The notes under the pieces were generated by a model. That model saw only the letters and a list, made by a program, of their open reading frames with translations. It had not been told where the DNA came from and did no database searches. Shown piece by piece: positions 51,762-60,184 of a stretch of DNA of 64,000 nucleotides. Each line of letters begins with the position of its first letter. Position 1 is the stretch's first letter. Position numbers and translations under genes: made by a program. The stretch spans positions 248,001 to 312,000 of the forward strand of contig OY970363.1 of NCBI GenBank assembly GCA_963718605.1, given 5' to 3'. Source of the DNA: JACCXE01 sp963718605. Lineage in GTDB: Bacteria > Actinomycetota > Acidimicrobiia > Acidimicrobiales > JACCXE01.

Positions 51762-52420
51762 GGGATGGGCGCCGCGTGACGAACTACGACCCGCTGACGG
51801 TTGAGCGTGACCTCGCGACCTTCTATGAGCAGCAGGCCCCAGACCGCGCCGCGCGCGCATTAGAGCCGCGCCGCGTGCAGGCGCGCGCCGCGTTCGCCGA
51901 AGGGTTGCGGGACGCGCGGCCGCGCATCCTGGAGATCGGTGTGGGTGCCGGCCACGACGCGGCCGCGTTCGCCGCGCTCGGCTGGCCCGTCGTCGGCGTG
52001 GACCTCGCCATCGCCCATGCCGAACTAACCACCACGGCCGGCGTCTCGGTCGCGGTCGCGACAGTGCGCGCGTTGCCATTTGCCGACGAAGCGTTCGACG
52101 CGATCTGGACGATGAGCACGTTGATGCACGTGCCGTCTAACGCGATCGACGGTGCCCTCGCCGAGGTTCGACGCGTGCTCGCCCCAGGAGGATGCGCCGC
52201 AATTGGTGTGTGGGGCGGCGCTGATGTCGAGCACCTCTTGCCCGGGCCCTATCAACCGCCTCGCCTGTTCAGCCGGCGCAGCGACACACGATGGTTGGAG
52301 CTGCTCGACCAGGTTGGCGTGATCGAGGAGTTCGAAGCGTGGCCCGACGCCGAGGAGGAGTTCTGGTACCAGTGGGCCGTCGTTCGCAAGCCACGAGTGG
52401 CGGAGTCCAGCGTCAGGTGA
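51758..52420 (+). CDS. class I SAM-dependent methyltransferase
   Basis: 220 aa. Motif I is ILEIGVGAGHDAAAFAALG, motif II VVGVDLA, motif IV FDAIWTMSTLMHVP and the post-motif VRRVLAPGGCAAIGVWG (methyltransferase_11 type). The target is not known. It overlaps the LLM enzyme gene by 4 nt; a GTG at 51776 would also start at a sensible place. The 3' end overlaps the convergent sulfotransferase by 8 nt. Confidence 0.88.
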   Translation: MRDGRRVTNYDPLTVERDLATFYEQQAPDRAARALEPRRVQARAAFAEGLRDARPRILEIGVGAGHDAAAFAALGWPVVGVDLAIAHAELTTTAGVSVAVATVRALPFADEAFDAIWTMSTLMHVPSNAIDGALAEVRRVLAPGGCAAIGVWGGADVEHLLPGPYQPPRLFSRRSDTRWLELLDQVGVIEEFEAWPDAEEEFWYQWAVVRKPRVAESSVR

Positions 52421-53180
52421 CACGACGGCGACAGCTTTCGCATCCGCCCGTGGCCTTGGTCCAGTCAGCGCGGAACTGCTCCGTCGCCTCGTCGGCCTGA
52501 CGCACGTAACGGGGCGAGGTCGGCGGCGGCTCGGCGAGGGTCACGCCCGCGTGCGCGGCGATGCGCTCGACGGTTCCAGCCAGATCCGTCACGACATCGT
52601 CGTACGAGATCAACAACGGCTTGATGCGCGCCGCTTCAAAGAGGTGCGGCCAGGCAATGGCGGCGGCGTGCAAGTCCGCATGGAGCAACGACACTCGCCA
52701 AACATCGATGGCCGCCGGGGCCGTCGGCGCCACGAAGCCGGGACTTCGTCCCCACTCGTTCGTGACCTCGGCACGCCAGAGTGAGAGCGCAGCGTCCAGG
52801 CAGTTTCGGGTGAGGTACGCGACGCGTAGGTCCGGGCCGAAGGGCGTCCACAAGCGCTCAACATTCGGAAGGTGCGCGTACGCGGGCATCAACGCGAGTC
52901 GCCGTACGAGATCTTTCTGGTGTTCCCAGAACAACTTCGCCCCGAACACGCCGTTGTCCGTGGTGCCGAAGCGCAACGCCGCGTCTAGGTACGTCGCGTA
53001 GTTCGCGTCCGTCGGCGGCGCGACGTGTAAGTCCTCCAGCGCGTGGCGTTCCTCGACCATGCGCCAGAAATACTCCCGAGGGCGCCCGAGAACTCCGGTG
53101 TCATACAGCGCGGCCGCGAGCGTGGTAGATCCGCTCCGAGGAGTCCCCACGATCAGACAGGTCTTCTGGGGCACGAACAT
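52413..53180 (-). CDS. Stf0-family sulfotransferase
   Basis: 255 aa. The PAPS phosphosulfate-binding loop is CLIVGTPRSGSTTLAAAL, and the 3'-phosphate side shows RVAYLTRNCLDAALSLWRAE, with the family's EYF-like FWRMVEE near residue 40. The family includes trehalose 2-sulfotransferase of mycobacteria (Stf0) and relatives that sulfate sugars or lipids. It lies alone on the minus strand. The final residues are Cys-rich (GGCESCRRR), which is unusual. The substrate is inferred only by family. Confidence 0.88.
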   Translation of the reverse strand: MFVPQKTCLIVGTPRSGSTTLAAALYDTGVLGRPREYFWRMVEERHALEDLHVAPPTDANYATYLDAALRFGTTDNGVFGAKLFWEHQKDLVRRLALMPAYAHLPNVERLWTPFGPDLRVAYLTRNCLDAALSLWRAEVTNEWGRSPGFVAPTAPAAIDVWRVSLLHADLHAAAIAWPHLFEAARIKPLLISYDDVVTDLAGTVERIAAHAGVTLAEPPPTSPRYVRQADEATEQFRADWTKATGGCESCRRRVT

Positions 53181-53373
53181 CCATCGGACGCTATTGACGG
53201 ACGGCCACGAAGGCAGCCAAATATTCCCTGCGGCATCGGAGTCTTGGCGTTAAGGCGTCAGCGAAGACTGACTGACTGTTGGCGATTAAACGTCGCTGAT
53301 CGACATCCAATTGCCAGAAGTGCTGGCGGGCCGCGAGCGCTCGGGGCGCAAAGGCTTCCGCAGCCACGCTCGG

Positions 53374-53904
53374 CTACGCCTGAATTTGGTGGTCAATGCC
53401 GGCTTGACGCAGGCGTTGCTCCAATCCAGCGGTGTCAGTCACATAGATCACCTCGACATGCCATCGATCGAGCGCATCCTTGATTCGGATCGTTTCCTTC
53501 GACACGGCCGTCTGCGCTTCCCGCGACACGAACTCATTCGTGGGTGTTCGCTCGAAACCGCGCCGGTCGAATACGAAAACCGTTGGTTCGAAGGCCTCGA
53601 CTTCCATCCGGTCGCCTTCGCCGACAAACAACACTGCGCGCGCCTCGCTAGGCCATTCGAACCCACACGAGCGAAGGCGCCGACATCGTTCCGGATTGTC
53701 GAGCCAGACGCGCAGTCGCCACACCCGCGGCAGCAGGTGGATGTTGACTTCGTCGAACTCGGCGGCGAAGAGCACCATGTCTTCGGTCAGCCCGTCGTGT
53801 GGGTGATCGTCGCTCATGCTCCAGTCGTCGGTCCGCCAAAACACTCGAGGTTCGAACCGGTCACCGTGACTTGGCGCGCTGACCTTGTAGAGCGGGTCGT
53901 CCAC
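53374..53904 (-). CDS. hypothetical protein
   Basis: 176 aa, not recognised. The sequence alternates beta strands and loops (MVLFAAEFDEVNIHLLPRVW, RLRVWLDNPERC, ARAVLFVGEGDRMEVEAF, VFVFDRRGF) with a C-terminal helix-strand-helix (IRIKDALDRWHVEVIYVTD). No signal peptide or membrane segment is present. The start lies about 30 bases from the divergent methyltransferase. The 193 bases towards the sulfotransferase gene show no gene. Confidence 0.6.
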   Translation of the reverse strand: MDDPLYKVSAPSHGDRFEPRVFWRTDDWSMSDDHPHDGLTEDMVLFAAEFDEVNIHLLPRVWRLRVWLDNPERCRRLRSCGFEWPSEARAVLFVGEGDRMEVEAFEPTVFVFDRRGFERTPTNEFVSREAQTAVSKETIRIKDALDRWHVEVIYVTDTAGLEQRLRQAGIDHQIQA

Positions 53905-53932
53905 ACCCCACAGTCTCTACGATCGCCTCCCG

Positions 53933-54529
53933 ATGGAGTTCTTCTCGCGGGCAGATGACGCCGACGACGCCCTGTTCTACGCAACCCCTCGGCTCGTCAC
54001 GCATATCGACGACGCGGCCATCGCAGCCGTCGGCGACTTGTATGACGAGCTCGGCATCCGCGGCGACGTGTTGGACCTCATGAGCTCGTGGGTCTCGCAT
54101 TTCCACACGGCACCGCAACACCTTCGCGTGCTCGGCATGAATGCGTACGAACTCGACGCCAACCCGATGGCCGCGGATCGGATCGTGCACGACCTCAACG
54201 CCGACCCGCGCGTCCCGCTGGACAACGAGAGCGTCGATGACGTGGTGTGCTGCGTGTCGGTGGACTACCTGACGCAGCCGATCGAAGTGTTCCGCGACGT
54301 GGCGCGTGTGCTTCGTCCAGGCGGGCGGTTCGTGTGCACGTTCAGTAATCGCCTGTTTCCGACCAAAGCCGTGCGCGGCTGGCTCTACGCGGATGACGAA
54401 CACCGCACCGCGATCGTGGCCGGATACTTCCGCGACTCACACGTGTTCGGGTCGCCGACGATTAGCCGGCGCACGCCGATCGATCACCGCGGCGATCCGC
54501 TGTTCGGCGTGTGGGCCACGCGGATCTAG
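53933..54529 (+). CDS. SAM-dependent methyltransferase-like protein
   Basis: 198 aa. VLDLMSSWVSHF (motif I variant, with Ser-Ser in place of Gly-rich), LRVLGMNAYELDANPMAADR, then VDDVVCCVSVDYLTQPIEVF and ARVLRPGGRFVCTFSNRLFP fit a Rossmann methyltransferase. The Gly-rich loop is not canonical, so activity is uncertain. The ATG follows a short spacer from the divergent hypothetical gene. The 3' end overlaps the two-helix membrane protein gene by 4 nt. Confidence 0.78.
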   Translation: MEFFSRADDADDALFYATPRLVTHIDDAAIAAVGDLYDELGIRGDVLDLMSSWVSHFHTAPQHLRVLGMNAYELDANPMAADRIVHDLNADPRVPLDNESVDDVVCCVSVDYLTQPIEVFRDVARVLRPGGRFVCTFSNRLFPTKAVRGWLYADDEHRTAIVAGYFRDSHVFGSPTISRRTPIDHRGDPLFGVWATRI

Positions 54530-54819
54530 CCGTAGATGTCGGGCCGGGCCCGTCGCATCAATGAGAAGACGATCGCGGTGACACCCCAGAAGCCAACGGT
54601 CAACACGTAACCGATCGTGTGCAGCACGACCAGCCAGTGCGGATGCGGCAGGAGCAACCAATGCCCAACCAATACGACACCCCATCCGATCGCAAGCACA
54701 CCGAACGTGATCAGGGCCAGTCGCATGCCGCCTGCGCTCGCGTCGAGCATCGCGGCCCTGCGCCTCCAATTGATCTCGCGCGTCACTACCCGTTCGAACG
54801 GGTCGTCAAGCTGTGCCAT
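54526..54819 (-). CDS. small two-helix (2TM-type) membrane protein
   Basis: 97 aa with two transmembrane helices at about 31-52 (MRLALITFGVLAIGWGVVLVG) and 63-85 (VVLHTIGYVLTVGFWGVTAIV). A charged N-terminus (RVVTREINWRRRA) precedes them. The ATG has a strong ribosome binding site (GGGAGGA). Its start overlaps the PadR gene by 14 nt, so it is probably the PadR target. It lies convergent with the methyltransferase. Its function is unknown. Confidence 0.72.
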   Translation of the reverse strand: MAQLDDPFERVVTREINWRRRAAMLDASAGGMRLALITFGVLAIGWGVVLVGHWLLLPHPHWLVVLHTIGYVLTVGFWGVTAIVFSLMRRARPDIYG

Positions 54820-55219
54820 TTCGTCCTCCCTTGAGTTGCTCGATCTCTCGAGCGGCTCGGTCGAGAATCGCCTCGACCTCATCCGGTTCCACCCGCCCCG
54901 ACACCGACATGACACGCTCGGTGAAGCGATCCAACTTCGGACGCAACGACGCGTCCTCGCGCAGTCGCGCGCCGGTGCGGGCTTCCAGTGCCGCCAGCTG
55001 CCGGCGGCGCGACTCCAGCGCCGTGGCGCCAGCCTCGGTAAGGCAGTAGCGCTTTCCCCGGCCGTCGCTGTCCACCGCCAACAAGTCCTCGGCCACCAGC
55101 GCCTTCAACGCCGGGTAGACGCCACCCGGCGATGGCCGGTACGTCGGGCTGAACAGCCGGTCCAGCTCGGCGATGAGCTCATAGGCCTTGATCGGCTCCG
55201 CCTCGGCCAGCGCGAGCAA
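54806..55219 (-). CDS. PadR-family transcriptional regulator
   Basis: About 137 aa. The winged helix is PIKAYELIAELDRLFSPTYRPSPGGVYPALKALVAEDLL, and GKRYCLTEAGATAL is the beta-wing. A C-terminal dimer helix follows. The start is unclear. The family-like residues FNPGELPLVLLALAE extend upstream of the TTG at 55219, yet no ATG or GTG exists in any frame between the promoter and it. A rare start codon or a base error is possible. It is followed by the two-helix membrane protein gene. Confidence 0.82.
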   Translation of the reverse strand: MLALAEAEPIKAYELIAELDRLFSPTYRPSPGGVYPALKALVAEDLLAVDSDGRGKRYCLTEAGATALESRRRQLAALEARTGARLREDASLRPKLDRFTERVMSVSGRVEPDEVEAILDRAAREIEQLKGGRNGTA

Positions 55220-55259
55220 GACCAGCGGCAGTTCGCCGGGATTGAATACCTGAGAGCGT

Positions 55260-55309
55260 GTTCGTACGACGATAGTACGAACTATCTACGAACTATGTAC
55301 GAACGTCAA
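55260..55309 (-). promoter_or_regulatory. PadR promoter with 11-bp operator repeats
   Basis: Leftward boxes are TTGACG (55309-55304) and GATAGT (55286-55281) with 17 bp between them. GTACGAACTAT (55275), CTACGAACTAT (55286) and GTACGAAC (55297) are direct repeats at exactly 11 bp. An inverted copy GTTCGTAC stands at 55260. The repeats cover the promoter, as for a self-repressing PadR protein. Confidence 0.65.
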
Positions 55310-55325
55310 GACCTAAGAAAACGAA

Positions 55326-56159
55326 TTAGGGGCGTCCCACGTGGGGGACGTTGACCTCCACCGTGTAGATCGCACCCTCGGCTTTGCCTTGGACCTGCTC
55401 GGGCAACGAACCGGGCGCGCACAGCACGAACAACGTCGTCCCACTCTCGCCGCCGAGCGCGCACGCGTAGGTCGGCATCGGGGTGGCGATCGTCTCGGTG
55501 ATCGCGCCACCTTCCTTGACGCGGACGACCTGCGACCCGGCCGCGTCCGCAAACCAGATCGCGCCTTGGGCGTCTGACGTACAGCCATCGGGGAACATGT
55601 TCGGGGTGTCGGCCCACCGGCGGCGGTCCGTGAGCGTTCCGTCCGCGGTGATCGTCCACGCTTCGTAACCGCCGCCGATCGTCTCGCCGACGACAAGCGT
55701 CGTCTCGTCGAGAATGACCGAGCCGTTCGGGAACCGCAGGTCGGTGGCGGCGACGCTCGCTTCGCCGCTCGGCGTGACCCGGATGAGATCCGCCGTCTTC
55801 ATCGACTCGCCCGCTTCGTAATCGAATCCGAAGTTACCGACATACGCCGTGCCGTCGGCGGTGACAACCATGTCGTTGCAGTGCCCGCCCGCGAGGTCAC
55901 TGAGGTCCGCGTGCTCCACCAGCGCGCCGCCGACCTCGCGCAGCAACTGCCGTGACGTCATGGCGACCACGAGCAACGAACCATCGGGCATCCAGCCCAA
56001 CCCCGACGGCCGGTCGTGCAGGTCGGACCACACCGCGCGGCGCACGCCCGCGGGCGTCACCGCGTAAATCGTGTGTTGATAAAAGTCCGAGTACCACAGC
56101 TCGCCGTCGTGCCAACGCGGGCCTTCGCCGAAGTCGATGCCGTCTACCAGCAGATCCAT
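55326..56159 (-). CDS. SMP-30/gluconolactonase-like beta-propeller protein
   Basis: 277 aa. FGEGPRWHDGELWYSDFYQ is the family opening with its Glu metal ligand. PSGLGWMPDGSLLV, HCNDMVVTADGTAYVGNFGFD (Asn ligand), RFPNGSVILDETTLVVGET and PDGCTSDAQGAIWFA (Asp) follow. These residues hold a divalent metal in SMP-30 lactonases. The substrate is a sugar lactone or similar. It is divergent from the SDR gene, with about 20 bases between the starts. The PadR promoter lies just beyond its stop. Confidence 0.9.
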   Translation of the reverse strand: MDLLVDGIDFGEGPRWHDGELWYSDFYQHTIYAVTPAGVRRAVWSDLHDRPSGLGWMPDGSLLVVAMTSRQLLREVGGALVEHADLSDLAGGHCNDMVVTADGTAYVGNFGFDYEAGESMKTADLIRVTPSGEASVAATDLRFPNGSVILDETTLVVGETIGGGYEAWTITADGTLTDRRRWADTPNMFPDGCTSDAQGAIWFADAAGSQVVRVKEGGAITETIATPMPTYACALGGESGTTLFVLCAPGSLPEQVQGKAEGAIYTVEVNVPHVGRP

Positions 56160-56181
56160 CCGGTCACCCTATGGTGCGCTC

Positions 56182-56925
56182 ATGGATCTGGGCTTGAAGG
56201 ACCGAGCTGCCATCGTCACTGCGGCGTCGAAGGGTTTGGGACGTGGCAGCGCGCTCGCGCTGGCGGAGGCGGGTTGTCACCTGGTGCTCAACGCCCGGGA
56301 CGGCGACGCCTTGGCGGCCACGGCGCAGGAATGCCGGGCCCTCGGCGTGACCGTGGTCGAGATGCCGGCCGACGCCACTGACCCCGCCGTGCCCGACGCG
56401 CTCATCGCGTTGGCAACGACGCAATTCGGCCGGCTCGACATCGCAGTGGCGAACGCAGGCGGACCCGCACCGGGGCGCGCTCTCGATGTCACCGACGACC
56501 AGATTCGCGACGCCGTTGAACACAACCTGCTGGCCTCGGCGCGCCTCGTGCGCGCCGCGGTCCCCCACATGACCCCGGGCGGCTACGGGCGCCTCGTATG
56601 CATCGCGTCGAGTTCCGTGAAGCAACCGATCAGTGGCCTCGCGCTGTCGAATACCGCCCGTACCGGTCTGTACGCGTGGTGCAAGACCGCGGCGGCCGAT
56701 CTCGCGTCCGACCCGGCAACTGCGGGCATCACGTTGAACCTCGCCTGTCCGGGCCTGCACGACACGGACCGCGTGCGTCAGCTGTATGGCAGCGGGTCGA
56801 TGCCGGACCGAATCGGCGACGCCGAGGACTTCGGGCGCGCGGTGGCGTTCCTGTGTTCGACGTCGGCCGCGTTCATCACCGGGCAGGCCCTGCTTGTCGA
56901 CGGCGGGGCGACGCTCGGGCTCTAG
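56182..56925 (+). CDS. short-chain dehydrogenase/reductase
   Basis: 247 aa. The cofactor motif is AIVTAASKGLGRGSALALAEAG, with VANAGG (NNAG equivalent), catalytic Ser in CIASSSVKQP, and YAWCKTA as the YxxxK motif. ALLVDGGATLGL is at the C-terminus. The reaction and substrate are not known; some relatives are annotated as 3-oxoacyl-ACP reductases. The ATG chosen starts just before the first beta-strand. It is divergent from the SMP-30 gene and the two may share a pathway. Confidence 0.9.
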   Translation: MDLGLKDRAAIVTAASKGLGRGSALALAEAGCHLVLNARDGDALAATAQECRALGVTVVEMPADATDPAVPDALIALATTQFGRLDIAVANAGGPAPGRALDVTDDQIRDAVEHNLLASARLVRAAVPHMTPGGYGRLVCIASSSVKQPISGLALSNTARTGLYAWCKTAAADLASDPATAGITLNLACPGLHDTDRVRQLYGSGSMPDRIGDAEDFGRAVAFLCSTSAAFITGQALLVDGGATLGL

Positions 56926-56963
56926 ATGAACTCGGCCGTCACGTTGGTGACAGTCGAGTACAT

Positions 56964-57866
56964 CTAGAGCATCGAGGCGATGAGGCCGTCGAGGATGTCA
57001 GCCTCGCTCACCAGCAACTCGTCGAACTGAAACACGCGCATCACGCTCACGAGGATCACGACGCCGCCCACAATCACGTCGGCCCGTTCCCGCTCGAGTC
57101 CGGGATTGTGGATGCGGTCGCGCAACGCCTCGGTCGCGACGGTGCGAAACACGTCCTCGGCCGCTGCTCTTGTCAACACGAAGTGGTGAATGCGGTCGCG
57201 GTCATACGTAGCGAGGCCCTGCTCGATCGCCGCGACCGCGCTCACCGTTCCCGAGAGGCCCACCAGGCGTCGGCCGCCGTCCAGGATCGGTAGCTGGCGG
57301 CGTAGGTCTTCGAGTTCGTCGCGCACGTATCCCACCGCGTTGGACAACTCCTCGGGCAACGGCGGGTCGCCGTGCAGGAACTGCTCGGTGAGGCGGACGC
57401 AGCCCATATCGAGCGACCGGCCCGCTTCGGCGTCGGTGCTGCCGATCACGAACTCGGTCGAGCCGCCACCGATGTCCACGACGAGGAACGGCCCGTCGTG
57501 CGGGTCGAGCTCGGCAGTCGCGCCGGCGAAGCTGAGCCGGCCTTCTTCGTCGCCGGTCAGCAACTCCGGCACCACGCCAGCGGCCGCGTGGGCGGCCGCG
57601 AAGAACTCGTCGCGGTTGGACGCGTCGCGCGCGGCCGATGTTGCCGTCATCCGGATCTTCTCGACCCCGTGTCGGTCCATCAGCGCGCGGTAATCGTGCA
57701 GCACGCTCGCGACGCGTGCGATTGCCGCCGGGTCGAGCGTGCCCGTACGGTCGACGCCCTGGCCGAGCCGGGTGATCACCATGCGCCGCTCGATCGCGTT
57801 GGCGCCATCGCTGATCAGCAGGCGCGTCGAGTTGGTCCCGCAGTCGATCGCGGCGACCCGGGTCAC
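56964..57866 (-). CDS. Ppx/GppA-family phosphatase
   Basis: 300 aa. The family opens with AAIDCGTNSTRLLISDG and ends the ATPase-like core with LLTGDEEGRLSFAGA, FLVVDIGGGSTEFVIG and VGLSGTVSAVAAIEQGL. It hydrolyses polyphosphate and/or (p)ppGpp-type pentaphosphate. The length matches the short actinobacterial form. The GTG overlaps the DUF501 gene stop (GTGA). It ends the leftward core block. Confidence 0.92.
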   Translation of the reverse strand: MTRVAAIDCGTNSTRLLISDGANAIERRMVITRLGQGVDRTGTLDPAAIARVASVLHDYRALMDRHGVEKIRMTATSAARDASNRDEFFAAAHAAAGVVPELLTGDEEGRLSFAGATAELDPHDGPFLVVDIGGGSTEFVIGSTDAEAGRSLDMGCVRLTEQFLHGDPPLPEELSNAVGYVRDELEDLRRQLPILDGGRRLVGLSGTVSAVAAIEQGLATYDRDRIHHFVLTRAAAEDVFRTVATEALRDRIHNPGLERERADVIVGGVVILVSVMRVFQFDELLVSEADILDGLIASML

Positions 57867-58312
57867 GCCGACTCCGACAGCCGCGCGTGCACCCACTGCC
57901 CCACCGGGTCATCGCCGCCAGCGAGGAAGTATGCGTAGTGCGCGTGAAGGCACTTCACGCCCCGCCGGGTGCCGCCGATGCCGCCGCTCGGACGCGGCCC
58001 GGCGTAGTCCGGTGCGATGGCCTCGTTGCGCTCGGACTCGTACCGATCGTGCGCGGCGGCCAGGGCAAGTGGGTCCACCTCGGCCTCGGCGGCGCGCACC
58101 CCTCCGGCGCTTTCTATTTGGCTTACGCGGCGATGCACGTCGGCGCCGACGAGCCAGTACCGCGTGGGCATCGGCGTGCCGTCGTGCAGGAACGGGGCGT
58201 TCTTGATCACCACGGGAGCACCCTCGGCGTCGCGTACGACCACTTCGAACTCGCCCGATGGTTCATGTCCCAGTAGCTGCGTAACGGCGGCGAGGTCAGC
58301 CGGTGCTACCAC
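57863..58312 (-). CDS. DUF501-family protein
   Basis: 149 aa. VTQLLGHEPSGEFEVVVRD, then FLHDGTPMPTRYWLVG, SQIESAGGVRAAEAE and GGIGGTRRGVKCLHAHYAYFLAGGDDPVG-type ending match DUF501, which is regularly encoded beside Ppx/GppA and DivIC in actinobacteria. The late Cys/His residues (KCLHAHYA) may bind a metal. The GTG overlaps the cyclase stop and its own stop overlaps the Ppx start. The function is unknown. Confidence 0.9.
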   Translation of the reverse strand: MVAPADLAAVTQLLGHEPSGEFEVVVRDAEGAPVVIKNAPFLHDGTPMPTRYWLVGADVHRRVSQIESAGGVRAAEAEVDPLALAAAHDRYESERNEAIAPDYAGPRPSGGIGGTRRGVKCLHAHYAYFLAGGDDPVGQWVHARLSESA

Positions 58313-59682
58313 TCGACGAAACAGGCGCGCTGGGGATCGCTGATCCCCTTCAGCGCGATTTGCTGCTCGTCCAGGAACTGAAATTCCCCCGACGACGTGA
58401 CGAGGTCGCGCACGACCGATGTAACGAGCACCTGGCCACCCTCGGCGGCGTCGGTAAGCCGGGCCGCGATGTTCACCGCAGTGCCAAGGAAGTCGTTGCC
58501 TTCGGGTACTGCTTCGCCCGCGTTGATGCCCACCCGCACCCGCATGGTGATGTCGGTGTGACGGTCGGCGAAGGCCTGCATCTCCTGCTGGATCGCAATC
58601 GCGCACCGCACGCCGCGGGCGGCGGACGTGAAGGCGAGCATGAATCCGTCGCCGCGGAACTTCACCTCGTAGCCGCCGTGCGCCGCGACCTGCGCACGAA
58701 CCAACTCGTTGTGCTCTTTGAGCAACACCGACGCGGACTCGTCGCCGAGCCGTTCGGTCAGCTCGGTGGAACCTTCGATGTCGGTGAACATGATGGTGAC
58801 GGTGCCCTCGGGGCGACCGTTGCGCTTGAGCCGGCGGCGGACGGCCGCGGCGTCGTCATCGGTGGTCTGCCAGCGATCAGCACGCGGCGCCGCACGGCGC
58901 CCGCCGGCCACTTCCGCGTAGACCTCGTCGACCTGGTCGAGAATCGACTCGTGGATGGTCCGACGGATCTCGCGCCCGATAGTGCGTCCACCGCCCGCCG
59001 GTAGCGACGGACGCGATGGACGCTCCGGTCGGTCCAGTCGCTCGGCTCGCCGCAGCGCGCGCTTCTCGCGATCGGCGGCGCGCTTGGCGTTGCGCTCCGC
59101 CGCGAGTTCGGCGACCGAGCGACGCGACTTCACGTCCATACCGCCCATGATGCAGACCGCCGTGATGCGAATGCGCGGCGCGCCGGGGATCAACGGGACG
59201 TTGGCGAGCTTGGCGTCTTTGCCGCCCATCAGCGCGAACCCGCCCAGGTCGACCTCGATGCCCTCGGGCACGATGAAGGTGGCGCCTCCCATCACACAGA
59301 CGCAGGTGATGTGCAGTTCCGGGCCGTCGAACTCTGCCTCGCGCAAGTCGATCTCGGCGCCACCCATCACGCACACCACGTTCAGCGAATCACCGACCCG
59401 CCAACGGCCCTTGCGCGTGGCGCCGCTCATCACCGCGATGATCGTCTTGGAGATCTTTCGCCGGCGTGTCTCGCCGACCATCGGCACGTTCTCGCCCATC
59501 GTCGCAGGCGTCTCCGTGGGCGCGGGCAGGTCGGCCACAATCGCGTCGAGGTCCATCGATGTGGCGGCGGCCCAGACCATGCCGGCGCGGTCGGCGAACT
59601 CATCGAGCGTGAGCAGACCGGCCCCGCAGTGACGCTGCAGTTCCGCGATGACCCGCTGACGCTCGACGTCGGGCAGCTTCAC
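58306..59682 (-). CDS. class III adenylate/guanylate cyclase fused to DUF1707 and LiaF-like repeats
   Basis: 458 aa. The DUF1707 domain is at 1-55 (DVERQRVIAELQRHCGAG, LTLDEFADRAG). A central LiaF-like region (about 80-205) has three repeats ending CVMGGAEIDL, CVMGGATFIVP and CIMGGMDVK. The Arg-rich linker leads to a class III cyclase domain (about 290-455) with the metal-binding aspartates in TIMFTDIEGSTEL and KFRGDGFMLAF, and GTAVNIAARLTDAA. It looks catalytically complete. No membrane helix is visible. It overlaps DUF501. The N-terminal part may sense envelope stress. Confidence 0.9.
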   Translation of the reverse strand: MKLPDVERQRVIAELQRHCGAGLLTLDEFADRAGMVWAAATSMDLDAIVADLPAPTETPATMGENVPMVGETRRRKISKTIIAVMSGATRKGRWRVGDSLNVVCVMGGAEIDLREAEFDGPELHITCVCVMGGATFIVPEGIEVDLGGFALMGGKDAKLANVPLIPGAPRIRITAVCIMGGMDVKSRRSVAELAAERNAKRAADREKRALRRAERLDRPERPSRPSLPAGGGRTIGREIRRTIHESILDQVDEVYAEVAGGRRAAPRADRWQTTDDDAAAVRRRLKRNGRPEGTVTIMFTDIEGSTELTERLGDESASVLLKEHNELVRAQVAAHGGYEVKFRGDGFMLAFTSAARGVRCAIAIQQEMQAFADRHTDITMRVRVGINAGEAVPEGNDFLGTAVNIAARLTDAAEGGQVLVTSVVRDLVTSSGEFQFLDEQQIALKGISDPQRACFVEW

Positions 59683-59800
59683 GGGCGGGCCGGGCGGCGC
59701 TGGTTAGGAAGCTTCGCAGGAAGGCCTGCGGTCGAGTCGTCGTCCGGGTCGGTCAAATCGGCCATCTAGGGCAACAGCATGGCAGAACGGGTCCCGATGA

Positions 59801-60181
59801 TCAGGCCCAGAACGACAGGCGATCTCGCAGCCGCTCGATGAAGTTGCGGTCATGCGACTTGGCCGCCGGCGCCAGCGCGGCGTGCGGCCTTGAGGACGGG
59901 TGCGTCGCCCGGCCGGGGGCAGCACCGCGAACGCGTCCTCGCCCGGCTTCACGAGGTTGTGCTGTTCACGCGCGATTCGTTCGATCGCGGAATCGGTCCC
60001 GAGTTCGTCGATACGTTGCTGCAGCGCCGCATTCGTTTGATGCAACACCTGCACCTTGCGCTCGGCGGCGGCGAGATCGTGCTTCTGGCTCAACCACAGG
60101 CGCGTCGGGAAGACGGTGACGGCGAGCAACGCGATCACCGCGATGCTGCCGAAGAACGCCGACGCGATGCCGCGCCTTCAT
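59801..60181 (-). CDS. DivIC/FtsB-like septum formation initiator, frameshifted
   Basis: A transmembrane helix (GIASAFFGSIAVIALLAVTV), coiled coil (LWLSQKHDLAAAERKVQVLH, ... IDELGTDSAIERIAREQ) and the family motif NLVKPGEDAFAVLPP are in one frame. The ATG and first residues (MKA) are in the previous frame. After about 59915 the next frame gives ALAPAAKSHDRNFIERLRDR, then LSFWA and stop, a typical DivIC tail. Two indels are needed. It is a cell-division protein, next to eno as in other actinobacteria. Confidence 0.8.
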
Positions 60182-60184
60182 CGG

